Part shown: piece after piece, positions 54,803-64,000 of the stretch | How the letters are laid out: every line of letters begins with the position of its first letter | How positions within the stretch are numbered: the first letter of the stretch is position 1 | Assembly (NCBI GenBank): GCA_016706425.1 | Contig: JADJJR010000002.1 | Location: 19,849-83,848, forward strand | Direction of reading: 5' to 3' | From: Elusimicrobiota bacterium | Lineage (GTDB): Bacteria; Elusimicrobiota; Elusimicrobia; FEN-1173 | Length of the DNA stretch: 64,000 nt | Made by a program: the position numbers and the translations under genes | The notes under the pieces: generated by a model | The model's database searches: none | Told to the model about the DNA's origin: nothing | What the model saw: only the letters and a program-made list of their open reading frames with translations

Positions 54803-55768
54803 TTATCCCTGGGTAAACAGTTCCACAAGCTGAACGTCGGCCCCTGTCGCCGTGAATTTGAACATAACCTTGTCGCCGTTCAAGTCGGCCGCCGCAAGGT
54901 CGATCTTGTAAACGCCGCTGCCAACAGAAGAAACGGCGTTCGCGCACGAAGCAAACCCCCACCGTCAATGGCTCTTTGCGCCGTTACTGTCAGTCCAGCA
55001 AGAGGCGCTTTGGTCGTGGCGTCATACATTGGAAACATGAAATTGCTGAAGACCGCGTTTTTAACTGGCCGAATGCTAAGCGTTCCGCCGCTCACGTTTG
55101 AAATGTCATCCGCAATCGACGATCCCGCCGGAGCGCCAAGTCGCGTGTAACTGTCCCCCGTCAGATAATCAACAATGCGCTTCCCAATGCTTCCGGCGGT
55201 TGATAACGCCGCGCTTAAAGCGTCCCAGACTGCCTGGACACCGCCAGCAGAGAGTGCATACCCCGTCTTATCGTTGTTGGTCGTCACCGTCACGCCGTTT
55301 GTCACGGTCGTGGTTGTCGGCATCACGTTGTTTGTTCCGGCGTACCCTGTCCCGTCAAAGAACGATTCGGCGTTGTCCGCCGCCGTCGCGTCTCCACTAA
55401 TCTGCGCCACATTTACCAGAAGCATTCGCCACGTACCCAGGAGCCGACGCCGCAAACAAAGCGTCGTACACAGCTTCCTCCAAAACCCGGTATTTGTGGA
55501 ACACCGGCAACGCCCCGGAAACAACAACGGAAATCTCCATCTCGCCAACTGTTGCCGTGTCCGTTGCGTCCAGGGTGATACCGTAAACTCCATTGACGCG
55601 GTGCGTCCCGCCACCGCTGTTCTTGTTCGCCGATGCCCCACCGTTAACCACCAGCTTAATATCGGTATTGTTGATAGTCAGCGCCGTTTCCGCTGTTTTA
55701 AAATCCGTTTCATCCACAAAAGGACCGATGGCTACCGACTGCGATGCCGTGCTTTGTCTTAAGAACAT
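54803..55768 (-). pseudogene. Fibre-like structural protein, copy B (two single-base breaks)
   Basis: Same gene as 14293-15258. An extra A near 55419 and a missing C near 54957 break the frame; both lie in short runs, so sequencing error is likely. Otherwise very similar. Confidence 0.55.
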
Positions 55769-56518
55769 CTAGGCGGCCCTCCGCATCTGTTGGTAATATA
55801 TCCAAGGTCGAGAACGAATAAACGGAAGCCCAAGAGACGGATTGTCTTCCCCATATTTCCCCATGTCCGTGTGGTAAAGTCGGACATCTTGCAACGTCAA
55901 AATGGTTTGAACGCAAAACGGATCAGCTAGACTCCCGTTGTACCAGCTATAATCGGCTCCAAGCCACCGCTCCGAGGCCACCCGTGGGTAATCGGACAGG
56001 AACCTGGGAACCGTCGCCGCCACACTCCCCTCTTGCTTCCCATCAACAAAAAGCGTCATCGTCCCACTGTTTGAACCGTACACGCCGACCGCACTATGCC
56101 AAAGACCGTCATTAAAACTGCTTGAAGAGCTTACCACGTTGAAAAACGGAGACAATCCGGCAATGTTGATTTTCCCGGTCCCGCCCTCGTTCGCCCTCAT
56201 ATAAATCACTGTCCCGCCACCTACCGACTGCGGGAAATCAACCAAGGTCATGCTTGCCGTCGTCGCCGTGTGCTTGAACCGCACACCGAACGAACACCCC
56301 GGACCCATGTTGAATGACGGGAGCGTGTACGCCTGGTTCGTCCCGTTGAATACGGCGCATTGCCCGTATTTCCCGTATGCCCGAGTCGGTTCACCCACAC
56401 GCACCAAACTTCCACGCCCTCCAACAAAAGAAGATGTTTGACCGCTCCCCATCGTGTACCCGAACATTCCGCCACGTGTTTCAAGAATCTTCCCGAACCG
56501 CGTCCCTTGGAGCATCAT
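55769..56518 (-). CDS. LamG/concanavalin-like virion protein, copy B
   Basis: 249 residues, a handful of changes from 15259-16008; jelly-roll motifs kept. Confidence 0.65.
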   Translation of the reverse strand: MMLQGTRFGKILETRGGMFGYTMGSGQTSSFVGGRGSLVRVGEPTRAYGKYGQCAVFNGTNQAYTLPSFNMGPGCSFGVRFKHTATTASMTLVDFPQSVGGGTVIYMRANEGGTGKINIAGLSPFFNVVSSSSSFNDGLWHSAVGVYGSNSGTMTLFVDGKQEGSVAATVPRFLSDYPRVASERWLGADYSWYNGSLADPFCVQTILTLQDVRLYHTDMGKYGEDNPSLGLPFIRSRPWIYYQQMRRAA

Positions 56519-56979
56519 TGCACCTCTGGATAGACGCCGACCCAATACAGGTAGTGGTTGCCACCCGTCGAGTCAAAATTCACACCCGTATCGTGGACAA
56601 TACCGATCCCCCACTCCGGACCCGGGTTCTCAATAACAGCCACTCCGTAAATCAAATCGCCAGCCGCAGGGCTCGCCTTGTTACCGATGGTACGCACCTC
56701 GTCAGCGTTCAGCCGTGTCCAGCCCGCATCCGAAGCACCGGCCCCATCGTCGCGGGTCGTCCCATCACCACGAATTGCGTAAACGTAAGCGAAGCGGTTC
56801 CCCGTTGGAGTCGTTGAACCCAGCTTCAACATTATGTACGCATAAATCCTTTTGTATCCCTGCGTGTTCGTTATCAAAGTCGATTGCTGACCTACTCCGA
56901 CTGTCGAACTCGCCAAGTTCGCCACCGTAATCGTAAACGCCGTAGGTGTTGAAAACTTCTCCGGAATAGCATTGGCCAT
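56515..56979 (-). CDS. Putative virion surface protein, copy B
   Basis: 154 residues, few changes from 16005-16469. Confidence 0.5.
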   Translation of the reverse strand: MANAIPEKFSTPTAFTITVANLASSTVGVGQQSTLITNTQGYKRIYAYIMLKLGSTTPTGNRFAYVYAIRGDGTTRDDGAGASDAGWTRLNADEVRTIGNKASPAAGDLIYGVAVIENPGPEWGIGIVHDTGVNFDSTGGNHYLYWVGVYPEVQ

Positions 56980-57416
56980 TAGAGAGCCCTCGCTTGGTCA
57001 ATATCCCAATATCGAACCACCACCCCATCACCGAACAACGCTTCCGCCCTAGACGATCCACGCCACCGCAACACTTCCAACTGTGTCCGACTGGCTCCGG
57101 TTGGGAATAGTTGCGCAAAATGTGTCCGAATCGTCGCGTCACTCGGATCAACATGACCACACGCGATAATCGCACCGTACAACTGCTTTTGGTCAGCGGT
57201 CAAGCCAATGTATTGCCCGTATGTCGTTGCCCCGATTATCTCCCAGGACTCCACACGGGTGCGCAAAACGCGCCTAAACGGGTCCGTGTTGTTGGTTGCA
57301 ACCAAATTCATCATCGCCTCTATTTCGATCCCAAATTTACCAGCATACCCAAGTCCCGCCGGATCTGCGTCAAGTTCAGCCCTTAATTCAGGATATTCCG
57401 ATTCCGTTAAACCCAT
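56979..57416 (-). CDS. Conserved phage structural-region protein, copy B (intact)
   Basis: 145 residues; shows the correct frame of the gene split at 16732-16735 in unit A. Ribosome site GGAGGTAATT. Confidence 0.65.
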   Translation of the reverse strand: MGLTESEYPELRAELDADPAGLGYAGKFGIEIEAMMNLVATNNTDPFRRVLRTRVESWEIIGATTYGQYIGLTADQKQLYGAIIACGHVDPSDATIRTHFAQLFPTGASRTQLEVLRWRGSSRAEALFGDGVVVRYWDIDQARAL

Positions 57417-57418
57417 AA

Positions 57419-57631
57419 TTACCTCCGGCTCCAACTCACTGTTGACGTTGTGCGCTTAACCCAAAAGTCGCCGTTCACATTCGCGTTCGAATATCTCGGG
57501 TTCCAAATCATGTATCCAAAGCCCATAAACACAAAATCCATCCACACCCCACGACCCGCTTGCGCGATTTGGTTGTTTGTTCTGTACTGCCACGCAAACG
57601 CAGGATCGGGCGTCCGCGTCGTCCATGCCAT
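57419..57631 (-). CDS. Deletion-fusion ORF
   Basis: 70 residues. ATG and first Ala come from the gene equivalent to 20270-20785; from codon 3 on (WTTRTPDPAF) it is the last part of 16910-17269. The junction lies at TGCC, shared by 17117-17120 and 20780-20783. The ribosome site is that of the lost gene, so the remnant could still be made. Confidence 0.5.
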   Translation of the reverse strand: MAWTTRTPDPAFAWQYRTNNQIAQAGRGVWMDFVFMGFGYMIWNPRYSNANVNGDFWVKRTTSTVSWSRR

Positions 57632-57633
57632 TG

Positions 57634-57963
57634 TCAGCCTCCTGTCGGGAGGCTAAAAGCCTTCCCCGTTCCTACTGTTTGCTTAAATGCAAAAACCTCA
57701 TTGTCTCGGTTCGACACCACAACACGGTATCGTCCCTCTTCCAAGGCCCTGATCGAGTCCAGAAAAGCGTCGTTTCTCGGCCCAGGCCCAAAATTGCGGA
57801 GGCAGTCAACCCGCCTCCCGTTCTGTATGGCCAGCACGTTGTTGACCATCGCGGTCCTCATGGGCTCGGTAACAATTTCAGGCGACTGGAACGTCCACAT
57901 ACGCTCCACGGGGTCGAACACTTGCCGGACACCGTACCCGTTACCGCGCCGAACAACGCCCAT
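57634..57963 (-). CDS. Hypothetical structural-region protein, copy B
   Basis: 109 residues, one change (Lys to Asn) from 20788-21117. Confidence 0.55.
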   Translation of the reverse strand: MGVVRRGNGYGVRQVFDPVERMWTFQSPEIVTEPMRTAMVNNVLAIQNGRRVDCLRNFGPGPRNDAFLDSIRALEEGRYRVVVSNRDNEVFAFKQTVGTGKAFSLPTGG

Positions 57964-57969
57964 TGCTCA

Positions 57970-58026
57970 CCTCTCAATCAAATTTGAGAGGGCGTTCCAC
58001 CCTCTCGCTCCGGATATACGCCGGAG
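57970..58026 (-). promoter_or_regulatory. Alternative hairpins, copy B
   Basis: Same three stems as 21124-21180; the single base difference is in a loop. Confidence 0.48.
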
Positions 58027-58040
58027 TACAGTCAATTCAT

Positions 58041-58342
58041 TTAACGACCAATGACGATCAGGGCAACAGTCGCCCCGGTCCAGTCGGTCGCGGCAGTGCC
58101 ACCCGAGGCGGCAGTGGTCAGGGTGATAACCAACCCGCTCACGCTCGCGTAGGCAGTCTGCAACGCCGCATCGTTCCCCGCAGTAATCAAGGGAATAACA
58201 GCGGCGATTTCGGTGATCCCGTGCGTCGCAGCCGTCAGCGTCACGGTATCCGAAGCGGACGTGGGAACGCAGGTGACAACCAACATCTTGTAGTCGCCAG
58301 CGAACTCCGTCCGTTTGCTCAGGGTTCAGTAATAGCGGCCAT
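58041..58342 (-). pseudogene. Small capsid-adjacent protein, copy B (frameshifted)
   Basis: Same gene as 21195-21497, with a missing base near 58327 in a CC run; the rest is intact. Confidence 0.5.
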
Positions 58343-58353
58343 GTGATCTCTCC

Positions 58354-59462
58354 TTAGAGCTTCGCGGCGGCGTCGACGGCGATAACCCCAAATTCGCCCG
58401 GAGTTAAACATCGTCTTCTGCAGGCCACCGATGAAGTTTCGGCAACGCCTTCCTTGTTCTTGTAATCGAAGTTCTCGACCACAAAGGGCGTCTTTGCTGG
58501 ACGCCTGGGCCATCAGGATCGCCTGACGACCAACAAGCAAGTTACGCGCACAGTCGGCCGCGCAGTCCGTACCGACAGCCGCGCCACGGAACGAGTTGCC
58601 AGAGACCGAAATGTCCAGCCAAGGCACGTACTCGTTTTCCAGGAGCAACACGTTGGACCAAAAGCCCAACGCGCCACGGAACACGGGGTTTTTGTCGCCA
58701 CGCATCTGCGCGTTTTCAACCGCCGTTTTCCAGTCGCTGGACATCCGAATATCGCGCGCCGAGAGAGGGTGCAGGTACATGACATAGAAGTCATCCCCGC
58801 CAACGCTCAAGGGTTGGATCTTCGGTTCCGCGAGTTTCGCCAGAGTCGCCGCTTTGGTCACCAAGTCAAGAGTCATGATGTCCGCATCAGCAAGCCCGTC
58901 CGTCCCGGTCGTTTCGGCGCACAGATACCGCGCACCGACGCCAGCCGCTTCGTCCGCATCGGGAATGAAGTCAGCCGTGTTGGACCACAACGCGCGACCA
59001 CCAATGACTTTGCCATTGGTATCGACAAGGGTCGTGTTGGTCACGCCGCCAAGTTTCAAGAAAATCTGGCGGGCGATGAACTCTTTCATCCACACGCGCA
59101 GGTTCTCTTTAGCTTTGCCGATTTGATCGTACACGACCTTCTGGTTGTCCAACCGACCCGTCAGACGCACAGCATTACGGATTTGGTCGATAGCGACCAC
59201 TTCCGCATAGCTGCTCAGCGACTCTTCGTTGCCTTCCAACTCGTCGTCACCGGTCACGCCGTCGCCACCCAAACGCGCCACCAAACCAAACGTCTGCTGG
59301 TCGCCTTTGGATTTCTCGAGGTCGCGGGACACCTGAATCACGTTGTCGGCACCTTCGCCCATGAACCGGGTCACGTTTTCAACATCTTTCATCACGTCAT
59401 CAAGAAGCTCTTTTTGACCATAGCTCTTGACGAAGCGCGTCAATGCTTACAGTATTAGCCAT
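58354..59462 (-). pseudogene. Major capsid protein, copy B (broken by indels)
   Basis: Same N4-gp56 capsid gene as 21509-22615. Single-base indels near both ends (for example near 59412, 58485, 58439 and 58396) break the frame while the middle is identical. Sequencing error is the likely cause. Confidence 0.65.
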
Positions 59463-59481
59463 TGTTCGTCTCCTTTAGGTT

Positions 59482-60581
59482 TTACCCTCGGACGATCCGC
59501 TCGTAGCGGTCCGGTGTTTTTCCCGGAACTTCCAACGTTCAACGGAAGTCATGGCATTGAGTTCTTTAAGGCCGATCTCGTCAACAGAGATGGTTCTTGA
59601 TCCAGAACCAGATGCCACGCTCGCGCTGGACGCGCGTCTTTGGGTGTTTTGTTCTATGCGCTTCATCGCTTCGGGCGTATGGCCCCCGTTCGCCTTTTCG
59701 GGTTTTTCAGCCTTTGGCTTCCCGTGATCGGGGTGGTACTGCGCGATTTCGTAGGCGATATGAGCCGCGTTGTAATCGTCTGGACCCAACTTATCCGCCT
59801 CTCGTGCAGCCACCTGCAAATCTTTCATTAACTTTACAACCTTTGACTGTCTCCATTTTTCAGGCACAACTTCGTCCAGGTTTTTACATCCCTTCCCGCG
59901 GCCGGACAACAGCGTCGTCACACTCCTGGTATACCGTCCGCGCGTACTCTTCTTGCTCTCGGTGCACCTCCGTTAACCGAACCTGCTGCGCCGTCATTTC
60001 CTGCTCTCTTTGGCTTTCTTCGCTTCCATTTCTTTTAATTGCCGCAACGTCAAAGGTTTGTCTTCTTCTCCGCCAGTCTCGTCCAGACAGAAGGGACGCC
60101 ATATCACCTTCCGATTCCGAACTCTTAACCGCTGGATTTGTCCGCGCCCGCAACTCTTCAACCTCGCGCGCAAGGAGGTCACGTTCAGCCTCGATCTTTT
60201 GGCGTTCGCGCCGTTCACTTTTCATCCTGAAATAAAGACCGCGTTGCGGCGTCCCAGGCCCAAAGCGTCAGCCCACGCCTTTTCCTGCTCCGGCGTCTTA
60301 AACGTAAAATCGGGTAAACCGGTCGGTTTCTTTTCCTGCACCTCTTCTTCAACCTTCTCTTCTGCCTTAGGCTCTTCCTTCGGTTCAACAACTTCCTGGA
60401 CTGGTTCTTTCTTTTCTTCCTTCACTTCTTCTTTTGCCACCATCCGCGCTTCTCGGCGGCGTCCAGTTCCTCTTTCGTCCATCCGCGCTCTTTCAAAACC
60501 TCGCGTCGGTTTCGATTCGACTTCACCATTCGCAACCTCGGGAGTTGTCAGTTCGATGGTTTCCGTTGTATTTTCGCTCAT
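59482..60581 (-). pseudogene. Scaffolding protein, copy B (broken by indels)
   Basis: Same gene as 22635-23738 with at least six small indels (for example near 59513, 59884, 60006, 60084, 60260, 60444). No sign of real decay: the differences are not at codon third positions. Confidence 0.55.
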
Positions 60582-60585
60582 GGCG

Positions 60586-60898
60586 TTAACCTCGCATCCT
60601 GTTGATCCAAAACCCTTTTCCATTGTTTCCGGCACGATAAAACGCGCGGTCTTTGCTTTCTTCGCCCACAATCACAAACCCGTCAGGTGCTTCAAAAAAC
60701 GCCTGGCCTGGCGCAATCGGGTGCTTTTAGAACTTCACGCGATTTCTCGATTTCGGGCGGATAAACAGTCCCTGCGACCCGGTCCACCGTTGAAACAGGT
60801 TTTTCCACTTTCACAGGCTCGATCGCCTGAACTGTTTGAATTTCTTTCGATTCCACCGGCGCGTCTTGCGCCGTATTTTTACGCCAACCCTTGGGGGG
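60586..60898 (-). pseudogene. Small portal-scaffold linker gene, copy B (start deleted)
   Basis: 3' part of the 23743-24057 gene. The start and ribosome site are lost with a 324-base deletion (24056-24379 of unit A). Confidence 0.5.
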
Positions 60899-62564
60899 CT
60901 TCGGGTTGACCCGTTTGAGGATTCGCCAGCATCAGAGGCGGAAAACTCTTTCAAGAAACGCTTGTCCTAAAACATTTTTCGCTGTCTCTGTGTCGTAAAT
61001 CTCGCCCAACTGCGATAACAGGAAACGACCTGCGATCTGCCGCGTCCTGGACAGGTTGTCGAACAATTCCTGAACCATCAGAAGACCTTGTTTTTGGCGC
61101 AAGGCGATGGGCGTCCTGATTCCGCACCACCCTCCTGCGATGCCAGCAAGTCAGCGTTAATCCCAAGCTGTGCCTTGATGTCTTCGGCACTCTCCGCCGT
61201 CAGCGCCGCGTGGCCCTGCGACAAAGGGCGTCGGATAGATCCGTTCGGCTTCTGTCGGCCCTGCTTGTATTCAAGGTTCACGCCGGGCGCGGACCCGAAG
61301 TTTTGCACTTGCGCACGGTCCACCCATGCGTCCTCTTCTGTTAACCAACCACTGTTGGACGACGTATTGAGGTGGCGAAGCATCAACGTCGAGGCTTTGT
61401 TTATGCCGTTCCTGCGCGTCTTTCACGCCATGCACGATTCCCTGCACCAGGAGGTGGCGGTCTTCGCCAGTCAGCGGAGCCGTCGAGAACCGTGCGTAGT
61501 AGGGGATAAAAGGGTAGGACTTCCACTTCGGGATAGAACTAGGCGCGTTCGTTCGCCAATGGTTCGCTCATGCCAGGCAAATGCGCAAACAACCAGATTT
61601 CGGGAACTTTGCGCTCAATGATGGTGAACCGATCCGGGTTGCGCTTGGGTGGTGCCATTGGGGGTTGCTGGCGGTTACGGACGCGGTGACAACGCCGGAC
61701 TGGTACAGGCATCATCGCTTTCGATTTGGCCAACATAGCTATCAATAAACGACTACGCCGCCTCTTTGTCCTTTGCTTCCGTTATCTCACCCGGTCTCAC
61801 GGTCGCCAATGAAATAGTGCTTGACCCATTTCTTGTAATACCGCTCAATGAGGTCGTAGGTCTTTTCTTCTGGAAGGCCCATCGTGTCCCGCCGCTCTTT
61901 CCGTAATCCTCCCGTTGGACGTGGTTGGCATCGTCGCCCATGCCATAATCGAGCTGGCCCCGTTCATGTCGCAAATCTGCTTCTCTTTTTCCGGGTAAAG
62001 AGCGACAACAGCGTCCTCGCACAGGTCAATGCTTAGCTTGTAAACGTATTTGGCGTCTGTGAGGTCGTACTCCCTCGAATCGGGATCAATCAAAACAACC
62101 GCACCGTCTAGCTTTTTTTCCAGCACGGCTTTCCGTTTAGGATGTTCTCTGTGTTGTCCAGATACATTTCAAGGAACGATTCCCGCACGTTGCCCCGTCT
62201 TTTTGAACTGGTCGGACGATTTGGCACCGAAATCGCTTGTCTTGATTGCGTGTTTAAACAACCCTGTTGCAATCTCCGCCTTAATGTCGTCCTCTTGCCC
62301 CTCCGGAAACGCTTTGAAATCGGTTCGGTTCTGCCTCTCAAACCCGGTCAAAAAGGAAAAGTTTGCCTGAATCGGTTGTCCGTCACCGGCTTGATCCGGC
62401 CTGGGCCAAATTAGCAAGATCTTCGTCAGTCCCACTGCTTACCAAGGCACCAAAGAAAATCCTCTTTTTCCCGCTTTATCAACTTCGATTTGTCCCGGTA
62501 AGCCCGTTGCAGGTCTTTGATCGAACGATCGCAATTTAAATCTTTTTCTTTTTCCGTAGCTCAT
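60879..62564 (-). pseudogene. Portal protein, copy B (deletion and indels)
   Basis: Same portal gene. At 61660-61664 it has the five-G run that restores the frame broken in unit A. It lacks 324 bases of the C-terminal coding part (in frame, 108 codons) and has many other indels. Confidence 0.55.
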
Positions 62565-63909
62565 CCCAAAACCCCCACTGGGTTTTCACTAACCTTTGCG
62601 GCCCGCCGCAACTCAGTACTGATCAACCTTCGAGTGAACTTTCGCTTGCCCCATCGCCCACAACCCAATCAGCAAAGCGTCCGCGTGGTCAGGGGACGGC
62701 CGTACCGTTTCTTAATGTCTTCCTTGGCTTCAACCTTGAACTCGCCTGACGACTTCACTTCCTTGTACTTCGCCCAACCAAGCTCTTCGGTGGCCTCCGA
62801 ATCGTTGGAAAGCATCTGAACGAACCCGTCACGGAACATGTCAGCGCCCTTCCCGTAGATCTCGGCTCGGCGGTTATAATACCCACCACCCTCCACGCGC
62901 TCGGACGCATTAACCGGGATAACGTGGTGCCCAAGCTCACGCAATCGATCCACAACACCGCCGCCGACTCCAATCTCGTCAATGGCAAAACTGCCAATCG
63001 CGCCGTTCTTGTGCGCGAACATCAACAACCGCCCCACCGTCTCCATCGTGTCTTCTTCTCCCCCAAGACGCCTTGTCCAACACCTTCCCGTTCTCAATGG
63101 CGTAAACGACCGTCTTATCGTCGCCGTAACGCGCCACATCGCACGAGACGATGCGTCGAAATGGAACGTGCGTAATGAGGTCGCGTTTCTTGGCCTTCTC
63201 CACCCAATCCGGGTGAATAATGATGTCGGAGGTGTCAGACTCTTCCCACGAATTGAGTACAAAACGTCGGTAAATCTTCGGGGACGACTGTTCAGCTTTT
63301 TCCAATCGGTTATCGTGTCCGCAAGCAGATATTTCTCGGCGTCGAAACTTGTTGCTTCGTGAAGGTCATAGTCTTTGTCGATCCAACTTTCCACGTTCGG
63401 TAAATCCAGTTATTCCGTTCGTGTTTGCCGTTAAAAATCCCGTTCTTCGTTTAACGTCCGGCGCAATCGGCCGCGTAGGACGTTGAACGTCTCATCGGTT
63501 TCAAGTTCTTCCGCCTGCTCAATCCAGAACCACCCCAGGTTCATGTTTTGAACAACGCCGTGAATTTCTTCGAGGTGACGAAACAGGATTTCTGATTTGT
63601 TCGGGAACTCCACAGACCGCTCGGAAAGAAATCTTAACTACCCGTATACTTCTCAAAATCTTTGCAAGTGGAATCACGCAAATCGTATATTCCCGTCCGG
63701 AAGATAACGCCAAAGGTTCTTCCGGGCTTCTCTTCGAAAGGATCATCGCCCGTTGAATGCCAGCAAACGATTTACCAGTGCCCCACGCGCCCACATAGGC
63801 TGGGAACCGAGCTTCGGAAAATATGAAATTGTCCTGCGGCTTTAAGAGGTGGAAAACTTTATCGGCGTCTGTTACTTTTGCTTCTTCAATGTTCTTAACT
63901 TCCAATCAC
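62561..63909 (-). pseudogene. Terminase large subunit, copy B (indels)
   Basis: Same gene as 26040-27386, with about ten single-base indels, for example near 63054, 63295, 63415, 63628 and 63715. Walker and nuclease regions can still be read in pieces. Confidence 0.6.
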
Positions 63910-64000
63910 GCTCACGACGATGCGCCCACTTATTTCACCGCTGTGTTCAACCTGTTGGGTGGATTTCCCATAGTCTATCCATCACTTCACGCGCGGCGGC
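63906..64000 (-). CDS. Terminase small subunit, copy B (cut by window end)
   Basis: Only the C-terminal ~31 codons are in the window, with a few base differences, including a shortened segment near 63909-63915 compared with unit A. Confidence 0.5.

Larger units (their letters stand above)
41157..63900. repeat. Copy B of the late region (direct repeat with 1-27378)
   Basis: The sequence resumes at the exact base of position 1 and runs collinearly to the terminase small subunit. It has its own tail fibre, lipoprotein, ejection-protein domain and two deletions. Indels in homopolymers become very dense after about 58.3 kb, which looks like a low-coverage contig end. Confidence 0.9.

Noticed and set aside
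1..64000. Diversity-generating retroelement behind fibre variation
   Set aside because: No reverse transcriptase is present and the fibre differences are block replacements, not scattered adenine changes.
1..64000. Prophage or bacterial flanking DNA
   Set aside because: No integrase, attachment duplications or host genes were seen; the whole window is phage-like.

Overview
The window is a tailed dsDNA bacteriophage. Every recognisable gene is on the minus strand, so transcription runs from high to low coordinates. Phage hallmarks are a TerS/TerL pair, a portal, a scaffold, an N4-gp56-type major capsid protein, tail adaptor, nozzle and fibre genes, and a holin/endolysin cassette. There is no tape-measure, sheath or long-tail gene, and there is a ~2,290-residue polyvalent ejection protein, so a short-tailed (podovirus-like) virion is most likely. 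AGGAGG-type ribosome sites and ATGA overlaps are everywhere. No host can be named; a Gram-negative host is plausible but not shown.

Layout. The sequence repeats itself after about 41,156 bases: position 41157 resumes exactly at the sequence of position 1. I call 1-41156 unit A and 41157-64000 copy B. In transcription order: late genes of copy B (64000 to 41086), a strong terminator (41077-41009), the early/accessory region (40917 to 27783, present once), tandem terminators (27783-27688), then late genes of unit A (27682 to 1). This is what a circular or circularly permuted ~41 kb genome gives when an assembly runs past its start. The 22.8 kb overlap is not identical, however. Copy B carries a different tail fibre, two extra genes (one a lipoprotein), a replaced domain in the polyvalent protein, divergent nozzle and adaptor-side alleles and two deletions. 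The contig therefore seems to join two strains.

Sequence quality. Many genes are broken by single-base changes in homopolymers. Where both copies exist, one usually has the intact frame, so most breaks are probably long-read errors. They become dense beyond about 58.3 kb. I annotate the repaired gene spans and say where each break lies.

Late region: TerS, TerL, portal, a small protein, scaffold, capsid, a ~100-aa capsid-adjacent protein, several virion proteins and fibres, adaptor, nozzle, tail fibre, internal virion proteins, the polyvalent protein (HExxH peptidase and ADP-ribosyltransferase modules), then a lysis cassette. Early region: HNH nucleases, many small zinc-ribbon proteins, an SSB-like protein coupled to a PD-(D/E)XK nuclease, VRR-NUC, an adenine and a cytosine DNA methyltransferase, an AlpA-like regulator behind a sigma70-like promoter with a structured leader and 10-bp operator repeats, and a DUF6745 protein carrying a long Ala-Ala-Thr tetrapeptide tract. 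No DNA polymerase, primase, helicase, integrase or tRNA was recognised.
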